The notes under the pieces: model-generated
Databases searched by the model: none
What the model was told of the DNA's origin: nothing
The model's input: only the letters and a program-made list of their open reading frames with translations
Translations under genes and position numbers: made by a program
In this document: one piece after another, positions 42,424-51,810 of the stretch
Numbering within the stretch: the first letter of the stretch is position 1
Layout of the letters: each line of letters starts with the position of its first letter
Source: JAQVEM01 sp964603595
GTDB taxonomy: Bacteria; Actinomycetota; Humimicrobiia; Humimicrobiales; Humimicrobiaceae
Length of the DNA stretch: 64,000 nt
Direction of reading: 5' to 3'
Assembly (NCBI GenBank): GCA_964603595.1
Contig: CAZRVN010000001.1
Coordinates: 62,001 to 126,000 of the forward strand

Positions 42424-44448
42424 ATGACCGGCACAGAATTTAGGATTTTATCCAATTATTCTCCTCAGGGAGACCAGGGTAATGCTATTTATAATTTAAC
42501 AAAAGGGATTGAGAAAAATTTTAAATTTCAGTGTTTGCTGGGGGTCACGGGCTCGGGAAAAACTTACTCAATGGCAAATGTTATACAGAATGTCCAGCTT
42601 CCTACGCTGGTTATGGCTCCCAACAAAACACTTGCAGCACAGCTCTGTAATGAATTTAAAGAGTTCTTCCCGGAAAATGCAGTTGAGTACTTTGTAAGCT
42701 ATTATGATTATTATCAGCCGGAAGCTTATTTACCGGGTAAAGACCTGTATATTGAAAAAGATACTTCAATCAACGAGGAAATAGAAAAGTTAAGACTATC
42801 TTCTACTAATTCCCTCTATACCAGAAACGATGTCATAGTAGTTGCCAGTGTTTCTTGTATATATGGACTGGGTTCTCCATCAGAATATGGCAGGCAGAGG
42901 GTTATTTTAAAAAAAGGGGAAGAATTTCCAAGGGAAGAAATAATAAATAAGTTAGTTAACATAAGGTACGAGAGAAATGATTTTGATTTTGTAAATGGAA
43001 AGTTCAGGGTTAAGGGTGATACTATTGAGATTTTCCCTGCCTATCAGGATAGGGCTGTAAGAGTTCAGCTTTTTGGGGATGGACTGGAAAGGATTAATGA
43101 GTTCGACCCCGTATCAGGTGAAATTCATGATGAGAAAGAGGTATATATAATATCACCTGCTACACATTTTCTGGCTACCGTTGAATGGGTAGAAAGGTCT
43201 CTCAAGACTATTGGGCAGGAGCTTGAGGAAAGGTTGGAATATTTTAAAGCGCATAATAAGCTTCTTGAAGCCCAGAGACTGGAATCAAGGACAAGATATG
43301 ATATGGAAATGATATCAGAACTTGGTTTTTGTAGTGGAATAGAAAATTATTCAAGGCATATACTGGGAAAAGAACCCGGTGAACCGCCAAACACACTTTT
43401 AGATTTCTTTCCCGATGATTTTCTGGTTATTATAGATGAGTCACATATTTCAATTCCGCAGGTAAGGGGAATGTATGAGGGTGATAGGTCAAGAAAACAA
43501 AATCTGGTAGATTATGGATTCAGGCTCCCATCTGCTCTGGATAATAGGCCGTTAAAGTTTGATGAATTTGAGGAAAAAATCAAAAGGGCTATATTTTCTA
43601 CTGCTACTCCCGGTCCCTATGAGAGAAAGGTAAGCAGCCAGGTAGTGGAGCAGATAATAAGGCCCACCGGTCTGGTTGATCCGGAAATTTCAGTAAGAAA
43701 AACAGAAAATCAGATAGAAGACTTGATCTCAGAGATTAAAGAGGTTGTAAACAGGGGTGAGAGAGTTCTTGTGACTACTCTTACCAAAAGAATGGCTGAA
43801 GATCTTACTGATTACCTGTCAGGAAGAAAAATAAGGGCGAGATATCTTCATTCAAATATAGACACACTGGAAAGGGTAGAAATATTAAGAGGGCTGAGGA
43901 CAGGTGAATTTGATGTGCTTATTGGGATAAACTTGCTTAGGGAAGGGCTGGATCTTCCAGAGGTTTCACTGGTTGCCATAATTGACGCAGATAAAGAAGG
44001 GTTTTTAAGGTCTGGAATATCTTTGATACAGACTATTGGAAGGGCAGCAAGAAACGTAAACGGAAAGGTTATAATGTATGCTGATAATATAACCAATTCA
44101 ATGGAAAATGCTATATATGAGACTGACAGGAGAAGAGAAATACAGGTTAAATATAATCTGGAGAATAATATCACGCCAAAAACCATAAATAAGACTATAT
44201 CTGACATATTGTATAATAGAGGAATAAGAACGGGGAAAGAAACAAAACCAGAAATGAAAGTGAGTGAAGAAAGGAAAAAATTTGGCGAAGGCAAATTGCA
44301 GAATATGAAACCTTCTGAAATTGCTGTTGTAATAAGTGGTCTGGAAGAAGAGATGTATATTGCTGCAAGAGAATTAAATTTTGAAGAAGCTGCCGCTATA
44401 AGGGATGAGATAAAAAGGATAAAAAAGATAACCAGTATAGAAATTTAA
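42424..44448 (+). CDS. uvrB: Excinuclease ABC subunit B
   Basis: The 674-residue helicase-like damage-verification subunit of nucleotide excision repair. Walker A GVTGSGKTYS is near residue 40, and the beta-hairpin tyrosine cluster is YFVSYYDYYQPEAYLPGKD. The DEAD-like box DEAH appears as IIDESHIS. LVDYGFRLPSALDNRPL, DVLIGINLLREGLDLPEVSLVAI and QTIGRAARN are present. A C-terminal UVR motif (EEEMYIAARELNFEEAAAIRDEIK) binds UvrC. It is preceded by very AT-rich sequence without a Shine-Dalgarno. Only three bases separate it from uvrA. Confidence 0.97.
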   Translation: MTGTEFRILSNYSPQGDQGNAIYNLTKGIEKNFKFQCLLGVTGSGKTYSMANVIQNVQLPTLVMAPNKTLAAQLCNEFKEFFPENAVEYFVSYYDYYQPEAYLPGKDLYIEKDTSINEEIEKLRLSSTNSLYTRNDVIVVASVSCIYGLGSPSEYGRQRVILKKGEEFPREEIINKLVNIRYERNDFDFVNGKFRVKGDTIEIFPAYQDRAVRVQLFGDGLERINEFDPVSGEIHDEKEVYIISPATHFLATVEWVERSLKTIGQELEERLEYFKAHNKLLEAQRLESRTRYDMEMISELGFCSGIENYSRHILGKEPGEPPNTLLDFFPDDFLVIIDESHISIPQVRGMYEGDRSRKQNLVDYGFRLPSALDNRPLKFDEFEEKIKRAIFSTATPGPYERKVSSQVVEQIIRPTGLVDPEISVRKTENQIEDLISEIKEVVNRGERVLVTTLTKRMAEDLTDYLSGRKIRARYLHSNIDTLERVEILRGLRTGEFDVLIGINLLREGLDLPEVSLVAIIDADKEGFLRSGISLIQTIGRAARNVNGKVIMYADNITNSMENAIYETDRRREIQVKYNLENNITPKTINKTISDILYNRGIRTGKETKPEMKVSEERKKFGEGKLQNMKPSEIAVVISGLEEEMYIAARELNFEEAAAIRDEIKRIKKITSIEI

Positions 44449-44451
44449 AAA

Positions 44452-47301
44452 ATGAAAGAAGAAATAATTATAAAAGGTGCCAGGGAGCACAATTTAAAAA
44501 GTATAAATTTAAGGATTCCAAGAAATAAGTTTATAGTTTTTACAGGTGTCAGCGGGTCCGGGAAGTCATCACTTGCATTTGATACCATTTATGCTGAAGG
44601 CCAGAGAAGATATGTCGAATCTCTATCTTCTTATGCAAGACAATTCCTCGGGCAGATGGATAAACCGGATGTTGACCTTATTGAAGGCCTGTCACCTGCG
44701 GTTTCAATAAATCAGAAAGGTGTTTCAAAAAACCCGAGGTCTACTGTGGGAACTATTACGGAGATATACGATTACCTGAGGGTTCTTTATGCCCGTATAG
44801 GCACACCTTACTGCTACCGGTGTGGAAGGCGGATAACAAAACAAACTGTGGACCAGATAGTTGATAGAGTAATGAAATTTCCAGATGGTACAAAGTTCCA
44901 GGTTCTTTCACCTATTGTAAGGGGGAGGAAAGGTGAATATATAAAGACTTTTGAGAACATAAAAAGTAACGGGTATGCTAGGGTCAGGATAGATGGGGAT
45001 ATCTATGAGCTGGATGAAAGTTTTAGTCCTGAGCTGGATAAAAATCAGAAGCACAACATAGAAATTATTATTGACAGGTTAAAAATAAAACCCGATATAA
45101 GAAAGCGGCTTGCGGAAGATATTGAAATATCGCTAAGTGAGGGCAGCGGCATTGTTTATATACAATTAACTGAATCAGGAGAAATATTCAGGTTTTCAGA
45201 GAACTTTTCCTGTTTAAGTTGTGGCATAGATTATGAAGAAATCACTCCCAGAATGTTTTCTTTTAATAGTCCTTATGGTGCATGTAAAGAGTGCGGGGGC
45301 CTGGGGATAAGCAGGGAAATAGACCCGGACCTTATTATAAAATATCCTGAATTAAGCATAATGGATGGAGCGGCTCCATTCTTTAATATAGGTTATTCAA
45401 ATTATTATACCCAGCTGATAAAAAGCCTGGCCAGGGAGTACGGTTTTGATATTTATACCCCATTTAAAGACCTTGATGAGTCAATAAAGAAGATAATCCT
45501 ATATGGAACCGATGGGGAAAAGATAAGGGTTGGTTATATTAACCATAAGGGGCAGCCAAGACATTATTATTTAAAATTTGAGGGCCTGGTCAATAATTTA
45601 AGAAGAAGATATCTTGAAACCGAGTCTGAAGCCCAGAGAGTCAAAATTGAAAGAATGATAAGCAGCAGGCCATGCAGTGCATGCAAAGGGAAAAGATTAA
45701 GACCGGAAAGTCTCTCAGTGAAAATTAATTCATTATCCATAGGAGATTTTACAGAAAAGACTATTGAGGATGGTATAGAATGGCTAAAATCTCTGGAATT
45801 AAATGAGAGAGAAAAAATGATTGGTAGGAGGTTAATAAAGGAAATTATTGAAAGACTTAATTTCTTGAAAGATGTAGGGCTCGGTTATCTGACACTGAAC
45901 AGGAAATCAAGCACTTTATCGGGTGGAGAGTCACAGAGAATAAGATTAGCTACCCAGATAGGTGCGGGGCTTGTAGGAGTATTATATATACTTGATGAAC
46001 CCAGTATAGGCCTGCACCAGAGGGATAACAAGAAACTGATAAATGCACTGAAGCGCCTGAGGGATTTAGGAAATTCAATAATAGTTATAGAGCATGATGA
46101 AGAAACAATGAGAAGCTCTGATTTTATAGTAGATATAGGACCGGGGGCAGGCATTCACGGGGGAAATATTGTTTTTAATGGAAAACTGGAAGACATATAT
46201 AGTTGTGAGGATTCAATTACAGGTAAATATCTGAGTGGCAAAAAATCTATACCTGTCCCTGACAGGAGGAGAGAAGGAAAAGGAAGTTATATAGTTATTA
46301 AGGGTGCCAGGGAGCATAATTTAAAAAATATAGATGTAAGGATAGATTTAGGAAAGTTAATAGCAGTAACCGGGGTATCCGGGTCAGGTAAGAGCACGCT
46401 GGTAAATGAAATACTGTATACTTCCCTTTCAAATTTACTGATGAAGACAAGATATTATACAGGGGAACATGATGGAATACTAAATTATGAAAATATTGAT
46501 AAGGTAATTGTTATTGACCAATCACCCATAGGGAGAACTCCGAGATCTAATCCTGCTACTTATACAGGTGTTTTTACTTATATAAGGGAATTATTTTCAA
46601 GGACACATGAATCAAGAATGAGAGGCTATAAGCCGGGGAGATTTAGCTTTAATGTCAAAGGGGGTAGATGTGAAGCATGTAATGGAGATGGTCTTATTAA
46701 GATAGAAATGCATTTTCTACCGGATGTATATATACCCTGTGAGGTCTGCAAGGGGAAGAGATTTAACCGTGAAACTCTGGAAATAAAATATAAAGGTAAA
46801 AATATTGATGATGTTTTAAATATGACTGTTGAAGAAGCTATGAAATTTTTTGAAAATATCCCAAGGATAAGTGGAAAATTGAAATTAATTAATGACGTAG
46901 GCCTGGGCTATATAGAACTGGGCCAGCCATCCAATACTTTATCAGGAGGTGAAGCCCAGAGGGTTAAGCTTTCTACCGAACTTTCGAAGAGAAGCACAGG
47001 GAATACGTTATATCTTTTAGATGAACCTACAACAGGTCTTCATTTTGATGATATAAAAAAATTGCTGGCAATATTAAAAAGACTTGTAGATACAGGGAAT
47101 ACAGTACTGGTTATTGAACACAACATGGAGGTAATAAAGAGTGCTGATTATATTATAGACCTTGGTCCTGAAGGCGGGGATAAGGGAGGAAAAATAGTTG
47201 CATGCGGGACGCCTGAAGAGGTGGCAGAGAATGAGGATTCCTATACGGGTAGATTTATAAAAATGTATATGAATAAAAAAGTGGTGGATGCAGCTATATG
47301 A
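44452..47301 (+). CDS. uvrA: Excinuclease ABC subunit A
   Basis: The 949-residue damage-sensing ATPase has two ABC modules. The first has Walker A GVSGSGKSS near 32, zinc cysteines in CYRCGRR and CSACKGKRLRPES, and signature LSGGESQRIRLA. The second has GVSGSGKST near 640, zinc module CEACNGDG and CEVCKGKRF, and signature LSGGEAQRVKLS with Walker B LYLLDEPTTGLH. Its stop overlaps the uvrC start (ATGA), so uvrB-uvrA-uvrC form one coupled unit. Confidence 0.97.
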   Translation: MKEEIIIKGAREHNLKSINLRIPRNKFIVFTGVSGSGKSSLAFDTIYAEGQRRYVESLSSYARQFLGQMDKPDVDLIEGLSPAVSINQKGVSKNPRSTVGTITEIYDYLRVLYARIGTPYCYRCGRRITKQTVDQIVDRVMKFPDGTKFQVLSPIVRGRKGEYIKTFENIKSNGYARVRIDGDIYELDESFSPELDKNQKHNIEIIIDRLKIKPDIRKRLAEDIEISLSEGSGIVYIQLTESGEIFRFSENFSCLSCGIDYEEITPRMFSFNSPYGACKECGGLGISREIDPDLIIKYPELSIMDGAAPFFNIGYSNYYTQLIKSLAREYGFDIYTPFKDLDESIKKIILYGTDGEKIRVGYINHKGQPRHYYLKFEGLVNNLRRRYLETESEAQRVKIERMISSRPCSACKGKRLRPESLSVKINSLSIGDFTEKTIEDGIEWLKSLELNEREKMIGRRLIKEIIERLNFLKDVGLGYLTLNRKSSTLSGGESQRIRLATQIGAGLVGVLYILDEPSIGLHQRDNKKLINALKRLRDLGNSIIVIEHDEETMRSSDFIVDIGPGAGIHGGNIVFNGKLEDIYSCEDSITGKYLSGKKSIPVPDRRREGKGSYIVIKGAREHNLKNIDVRIDLGKLIAVTGVSGSGKSTLVNEILYTSLSNLLMKTRYYTGEHDGILNYENIDKVIVIDQSPIGRTPRSNPATYTGVFTYIRELFSRTHESRMRGYKPGRFSFNVKGGRCEACNGDGLIKIEMHFLPDVYIPCEVCKGKRFNRETLEIKYKGKNIDDVLNMTVEEAMKFFENIPRISGKLKLINDVGLGYIELGQPSNTLSGGEAQRVKLSTELSKRSTGNTLYLLDEPTTGLHFDDIKKLLAILKRLVDTGNTVLVIEHNMEVIKSADYIIDLGPEGGDKGGKIVACGTPEEVAENEDSYTGRFIKMYMNKKVVDAAI

Positions 47302-49202
47302 AAAATACACTGGCAGTAAATGAAAAGATAAATAAAAGAACAGGATATATCAAAAGTGGTAAAAAATATTTAGAAATAATTCCCAGAAAGCCCGGGGTAT
47401 ATATTTTTAAAGATTCCGGACATATTATTATTTATATAGGTAAGGCAAAAAATCTTTATAAGAGGGTAAGGAGTTATTTCCAGGAAAGGGGTGGTAATTT
47501 TTTATATGCGAAGCCACCGGATTTTGCAAGTAAAATTAAATCAATAGATTATATAGTTACTGACAGTGAGACAGAAGCACTCATACTGGAAAGTAACCTG
47601 ATTAAAGAAAATAGACCTAGATACAACATAGATTTAAAAGATGGTAAATCTTATCCTTTTATTGCAATTACTGCTGGTGAAGAATTCCCAAGGGTTTTTT
47701 TAACAAGAAATAGGAATATTAATGGTGCAAAATATTTTGGACCTTATACTGATGCAAGGGCTGTAAGAAAAACTATTGAGTATTTAAGAAAGATATTTAA
47801 GCTAAGGGATTGCAAAAAAGCACGTCCGGGAAAAGGTTCAGATACACCATGCCTTAATTATTACATTGATTTATGTAAAGCCCCCTGTGCCGGTAAAATA
47901 TCACCTGAAAAATACGGCAAAAATATTAAGCTTATAGAATTATTCCTGAAAGGAAAGGACAGAACAGTTGTTGATAAACTGAATTCCGAGATGAAGAATT
48001 ATTCAAAGAATGAGGAGTTTGAAAAAGCTGCAGAATTAAAGGATAGAATAGAAAGCATAAATAAATTAAATAAGGGACAGAAGATCTTTTTTACCAGTGG
48101 AGATAAATGGGATTTTTTATCTGTTGCAAAGGATAAAAGTGATTCAGTTGTAAGTTTATTTATATACAGGTCAGGAAAGCTTGCCCTGGTGAGCAATTTC
48201 ACTATGAATAATTCCGGGTATCTTAATAAAGGGGAAATTTTATCTGCTTTTATCACAGATTATTATAAAAATATGAATGATATTCCTGATAAGATTTTCT
48301 GTGAGGTAAGGATAGAAAATGAAAGATTAATATCAGTATGGCTTGGCGGCAGGGCAGGCAGAAAAGTTGAGCTGCTTGTCCCTAAAATTGGAGAAAAAAA
48401 GAAAATTATAAAGATGGCAGGCAGGAATTCAGTCCTATATCTCGAGAAGAAAAAGTTCGAGAAAGGAATTAGCCGGGCTGAGTTGGATGATGACCTTTTA
48501 AAACTTAAAGAGTTTCTCGGGCTTAAAAATACCCCCGGAGTAATAGAGTGTTATGATATTTCTAATTTAAAAGATTCATTCCCTGTGGGATCAATGTCAG
48601 TTGCAATAGATGGAAAATTAAAAAATACAAATTACAGGCATTTTAAAATCAGGTCAGTGACGGGCCAGGATGATTGTAAAATGATTCAAGAAGTTATTGC
48701 CAGGAGGTTCAAATACATTGGAAGTAGCTTTAATAAGGATAGAGAGCCGGGAAGAAAAGATATTTTTAATATAAAACCGGACCTTGTAGTAATTGATGGA
48801 GGAAAAGCTCAATATAATACGGTAAAAAACCTGTTTGACAAAAAAAAGGTAAGAAATATCGACCTTATAAGTATTGCAAAAAAGGAAGAAGTTATATATT
48901 GTGCCAGATACCCGGGCGGGATAAAGCTTGATTTAAGTGACAGACATGCCAGAATTTTAATTAAAGTAAGGGATGAAGCTCATAGATTTGCAGTGAAGTA
49001 TCACAGGCAATTGAGGGATAAGCATATGTTTAATTCCGTACTGGATGATATAAAGGGAATAGGAGAAAAAAAGAAAAAAAATATTCTGGAGCACATAAAT
49101 TCAATTGAAGATTTAAGAAATATGACTGTAAAGGATTTAATGGGCATAAAAGGATTGGGTTATAAAGATGCAGTAAACATACATAGAAATATTAATGGAT
49201 AG
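47298..49202 (+). CDS. uvrC: Excinuclease ABC subunit C
   Basis: The 634-residue dual-incision nuclease. The N-terminal GIY-YIG domain reads GVYIFKDSGHIIIYIGKAKNLYKRV. The four-cysteine region includes CLNYYIDLCKAPCAG, and a UVR motif (NEEFEKAAELKDRIESI) contacts UvrB. The RNase H-like domain has ECYDISNLKDSFPVGSM and VVIDGGKAQYN, with tandem helix-hairpin-helix at the end (IKGIGEKKKKNIL, IKGLGYKDAVNI). The start overlaps uvrA by 4 nt and the end overlaps the next gene by 8 nt. Confidence 0.97.
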   Translation: MKNTLAVNEKINKRTGYIKSGKKYLEIIPRKPGVYIFKDSGHIIIYIGKAKNLYKRVRSYFQERGGNFLYAKPPDFASKIKSIDYIVTDSETEALILESNLIKENRPRYNIDLKDGKSYPFIAITAGEEFPRVFLTRNRNINGAKYFGPYTDARAVRKTIEYLRKIFKLRDCKKARPGKGSDTPCLNYYIDLCKAPCAGKISPEKYGKNIKLIELFLKGKDRTVVDKLNSEMKNYSKNEEFEKAAELKDRIESINKLNKGQKIFFTSGDKWDFLSVAKDKSDSVVSLFIYRSGKLALVSNFTMNNSGYLNKGEILSAFITDYYKNMNDIPDKIFCEVRIENERLISVWLGGRAGRKVELLVPKIGEKKKIIKMAGRNSVLYLEKKKFEKGISRAELDDDLLKLKEFLGLKNTPGVIECYDISNLKDSFPVGSMSVAIDGKLKNTNYRHFKIRSVTGQDDCKMIQEVIARRFKYIGSSFNKDREPGRKDIFNIKPDLVVIDGGKAQYNTVKNLFDKKKVRNIDLISIAKKEEVIYCARYPGGIKLDLSDRHARILIKVRDEAHRFAVKYHRQLRDKHMFNSVLDDIKGIGEKKKKNILEHINSIEDLRNMTVKDLMGIKGLGYKDAVNIHRNING

Positions 49203-49602
49203 GAAGATGGTGTTTTGTTTGCTAAAGTGGATTCTTCAATGGGTGATACTTACTTTTTCAATTACAGTGGCCTCATATTTCCTGCCTTTTATCTATATAT
49301 CAGGTGAGACCATCTGGGACAGGATTAAAATTGCTTTTATTGCAGGGCTGCTTTTGGGCTTATTTAACCTGGTAATCAAACCTATTATCAAAATATTATC
49401 AATGCCAATAAATATTTTAACTCTCGGACTTTTTAACCTTATTATAAATGCTGGTATGCTATGGATTGTAGATTTAACTCTTAAGGGGCTTGAAGTAAAT
49501 GGCTTCCGGGGATATGTGTTGAGTTCACTTGTTATAAGCATAATCAGCATAATTATTTCGAAAATAATATTTTTTAAGGAAAAAAAGGGTAAGAAAGGTT
49601 AA
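49195..49602 (+). CDS. Phage-holin-like four-TM membrane protein (YvlD/PF04020 type)
   Basis: A 135-residue integral membrane protein with about four hydrophobic spans (WVILTFSITVASYFLPF, IAFIAGLLLGLFNLVI, LTLGLFNLIINAGMLWIV, VLSSLVISIISIIISK). The conserved cytoplasmic-loop pattern is GLFNLVIKPIIKILSMPINILTLG. It belongs to the YvlD/mycobacterial four-TM 'holin superfamily IV' group of small proteins with no firm function. The start overlaps the uvrC stop by 8 nt and rapZ follows 7 nt after it, so it is embedded in the repair/RapZ operon. A phage origin is unlikely despite the family name. Confidence 0.85.
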   Translation: MDRKMVFCLLKWILQWVILTFSITVASYFLPFIYISGETIWDRIKIAFIAGLLLGLFNLVIKPIIKILSMPINILTLGLFNLIINAGMLWIVDLTLKGLEVNGFRGYVLSSLVISIISIIISKIIFFKEKKGKKG

Positions 49603-49609
49603 TATAAGT

Positions 49610-50503
49610 ATGAATATACAAAAAGAAAAAATAAAAAATGGCATGGATATTGTTATAATTACAGGTTTATCCGGAGCAGGTAAAACGGAAGCACTCAAAT
49701 ATTTTGAGGACGCCGGCTATTATTGCATAGATAATCTGCCGGCACATCTTCTGCTGAATATAATTGATTATTTCTCTGTTAAGAACAGAAATATTAATAA
49801 TGCTGCCTTTGCTGTAGATTTAAGAAGTGGATATTTTTTTAATGAGATTTATAAGACATTAGATGAACTTAAAAAAAGAAGAATAGGATACAGAATTTTA
49901 TTTCTTGAGGCAACCAGGAGTGCAATAATAAAGAGATACTCGCTGACAAGGAGGAAGCACCCTCTTGTTGAAAATGGTAATCTTGCTCACGGAGTTGAGG
50001 AAGAAACTGAAAAAATGAGCAGGTTAAGAGAAATAGCAGATGTAGTGATTGATACATCGCTTTTAAATTCAAAGGAGCTTCGGGTAGCCATAACAGACCG
50101 CATGATGAGTGATACGGAAAAAAGCAGACTCATGCAGATATCCATTAACTCATTTGGTTATAAATATGGTATACCTGAGAGTATGGATATTGTAATGGAT
50201 GTAAGATTTATACCAAATCCGTTTTATAATGATGAGTTAAAGGACCTTAACGGAAAAGACGATAAAGTAATTAATTCTGTGTTAAATAGCAATGAAACAA
50301 AAAAATTTATGAGCATTTTTGAAAAGTTACTTGATTTTTTGATGCCCAACTATATAGCTGAGGGTAAAAGCTATCTGGCTATAGGTATAGGGTGCACAGG
50401 AGGGAAACATCGTTCAGTGGTCATATCGGATAAGCTATACGAATATTTGAAAGCCAAGGGTTACTCTATAAAAATATATCATAGGGATATTGATAAAGAA
50501 TAG
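49610..50503 (+). CDS. rapZ: RapZ/YvcJ-family nucleotide-binding protein
   Basis: A 297-residue P-loop protein of the RapZ family. In enteric bacteria it guides RNase E to the small RNA GlmZ; in Gram-positives it binds nucleotide and is linked to competence and cell-wall control. Walker A is GLSGAGKTEAL, followed by DAGYYCIDNLPAHLL, a Walker-B-like strand, and the C-terminal RNA/metabolite-binding region with GIGCTGGKHRSVVISDKLYEYL. In most Gram-positive genomes yvcK and whiA follow rapZ; here gapA follows directly. The gene is co-transcribed with uvrC and the holin-like gene. Confidence 0.94.
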   Translation: MNIQKEKIKNGMDIVIITGLSGAGKTEALKYFEDAGYYCIDNLPAHLLLNIIDYFSVKNRNINNAAFAVDLRSGYFFNEIYKTLDELKKRRIGYRILFLEATRSAIIKRYSLTRRKHPLVENGNLAHGVEEETEKMSRLREIADVVIDTSLLNSKELRVAITDRMMSDTEKSRLMQISINSFGYKYGIPESMDIVMDVRFIPNPFYNDELKDLNGKDDKVINSVLNSNETKKFMSIFEKLLDFLMPNYIAEGKSYLAIGIGCTGGKHRSVVISDKLYEYLKAKGYSIKIYHRDIDKE

Positions 50504-50506
50504 CAA

Positions 50507-50554
50507 TAAGCCCCCTGGTTAAAGAACAGGTTCTATTTTAGTAACGTGGGGTTT
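50507..50554 (+). terminator. Possible structured terminator after rapZ
   Basis: TAAGCCCC pairs with GGGGTTTA (one G-U pair) across a region with an internal CCTGGTT/AACAGG hairpin. A short T stretch follows only weakly. It would end the uvr-rapZ operon before gapA, but it is not a textbook terminator. Confidence 0.35.
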
Positions 50555-50714
50555 ATATAGATTAATAATATATGCTAATTTACTTTATTGATTTGACTAA
50601 ATTTGTTAAAATTACACGGTTTATATTTAAGTAAAAATGCTTTATAGTGATATGAACAAAATTTAACAGTCATGTTAAATATAAAAGAACATTTTTATTA
50701 GAAGGAGGAGGATA

Positions 50715-51728
50715 ATGACTGTAAAAGTAGGAATTAATGGTTTTGGAAGAATAGGGAGACAATTTTTAAGGGCAAAATTAAAGTACGATAAGGAGAATAA
50801 TGTTGATATAGTTGGAATTAATGACTTATATGACCCAAAAATTCTTGCACATCTTTTAAAATATGATTCTGTATATGGTATTCTGGATGCAGAAATTAAT
50901 TCTGGAAGTGACTATATAGAAGTCGGGGGAGAGAAGATAAAGATTACTTCCCTAAAAGATCCCGGGGAACTTCCCTGGAAAGAGATGGGGGCTGATGTCG
51001 TTTTAGAATCTACAGGTATATTCAGGACCAGAGAAGGAGCGGAGAAACACCTTAAGGCAGGAGCAAAAAAAGTAATAATTTCAGCACCGGCCAAGGAAGG
51101 CGGAGCAGATATAACTATGGTGCTGGGTGTTAATCATGAGAGTTATAATAAAAATGAACATAATATAATCTCAAATGCTTCCTGCACTACCAATGCACTT
51201 GCACCAGTGTGCGAGGTTCTAAACAGGAATTTCGTAATAAAAAACGGTATCATGACTACAATACATGCCTATACTAATGACCAGAAGATTCTTGATCTGC
51301 CTCACAAGGATTTAAGAAGGGCCAGAGCAGCTGCTCTGTCAGCAATACCTACAACTACAGGTGCAGCGAGCGCGATTGGTCTGGTAATACCAGAACTCAA
51401 TGGTAAGCTGGATGGTCTTGCAATAAGAATACCGCTGCCGGTGGGTTCACTTGTTGACCTCAGCGTAGAGCTTGAAAAAGACTGTTCTATAGAGGATATA
51501 AATAATGCTTTCAAGGAAGCATCACAGGAATCAGGGTTTAAAGGTATTTTAAGATATTGCGACGAACCTATAGTTTCTGTGGATATTGTAGGAGATTCTC
51601 ATTCATCAATTTATGATTCACTCGGTACTGTTAAACAGGGAAATATGGTTAAGGTTTTATCCTGGTATGACAATGAATGGGGATATTCATGCAGACTTTA
51701 TGATCTGGTAAATTATGTTATGAAATAA
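50715..51728 (+). CDS. gapA: Glyceraldehyde-3-phosphate dehydrogenase, type I
   Basis: The 337-residue glycolytic dehydrogenase that turns glyceraldehyde 3-phosphate into 1,3-bisphosphoglycerate. The NAD-binding start is GINGFGRIGRQFLRA, and the active-site NASCTTNALAPV has its cysteine near 156. The catalytic His lies in TTIHAYTNDQ, and the C-terminus has SWYDNEWGYSCRLYDLV. GAAGGAGGAGGA directly precedes the ATG, a very strong ribosome site fitting an abundant enzyme. It leads a run gapA-pgk-tpiA-gpmI-secG. A 13-bp hairpin lies between it and pgk. Confidence 0.97.
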   Translation: MTVKVGINGFGRIGRQFLRAKLKYDKENNVDIVGINDLYDPKILAHLLKYDSVYGILDAEINSGSDYIEVGGEKIKITSLKDPGELPWKEMGADVVLESTGIFRTREGAEKHLKAGAKKVIISAPAKEGGADITMVLGVNHESYNKNEHNIISNASCTTNALAPVCEVLNRNFVIKNGIMTTIHAYTNDQKILDLPHKDLRRARAAALSAIPTTTGAASAIGLVIPELNGKLDGLAIRIPLPVGSLVDLSVELEKDCSIEDINNAFKEASQESGFKGILRYCDEPIVSVDIVGDSHSSIYDSLGTVKQGNMVKVLSWYDNEWGYSCRLYDLVNYVMK

Positions 51729-51752
51729 ATATTAGGACTAAATTTAAAAAAT

Positions 51753-51785
51753 AAATAGCCGGGGTTTAAAATACCTCGGTTATTT
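51753..51785 (+). promoter_or_regulatory. Intercistronic mRNA hairpin between gapA and pgk
   Basis: Positions 51753-51765 pair with 51773-51785 over 13 bp (two G-U pairs) around a 7-nt loop. The 3' arm ends in TTATTT, which is too poor in T for firm termination. It could stabilise the gapA message or reduce read-through, allowing more GapA than Pgk. Confidence 0.5.
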
Positions 51786-51810
51786 ATGAATTAAGGTTTT
51801 GGTGATAAAA

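Noticed and set aside
49195..49602. Prophage holin
   Set aside because: Despite the family name, it is embedded by overlap in the uvrC-rapZ operon and no other phage gene is present.
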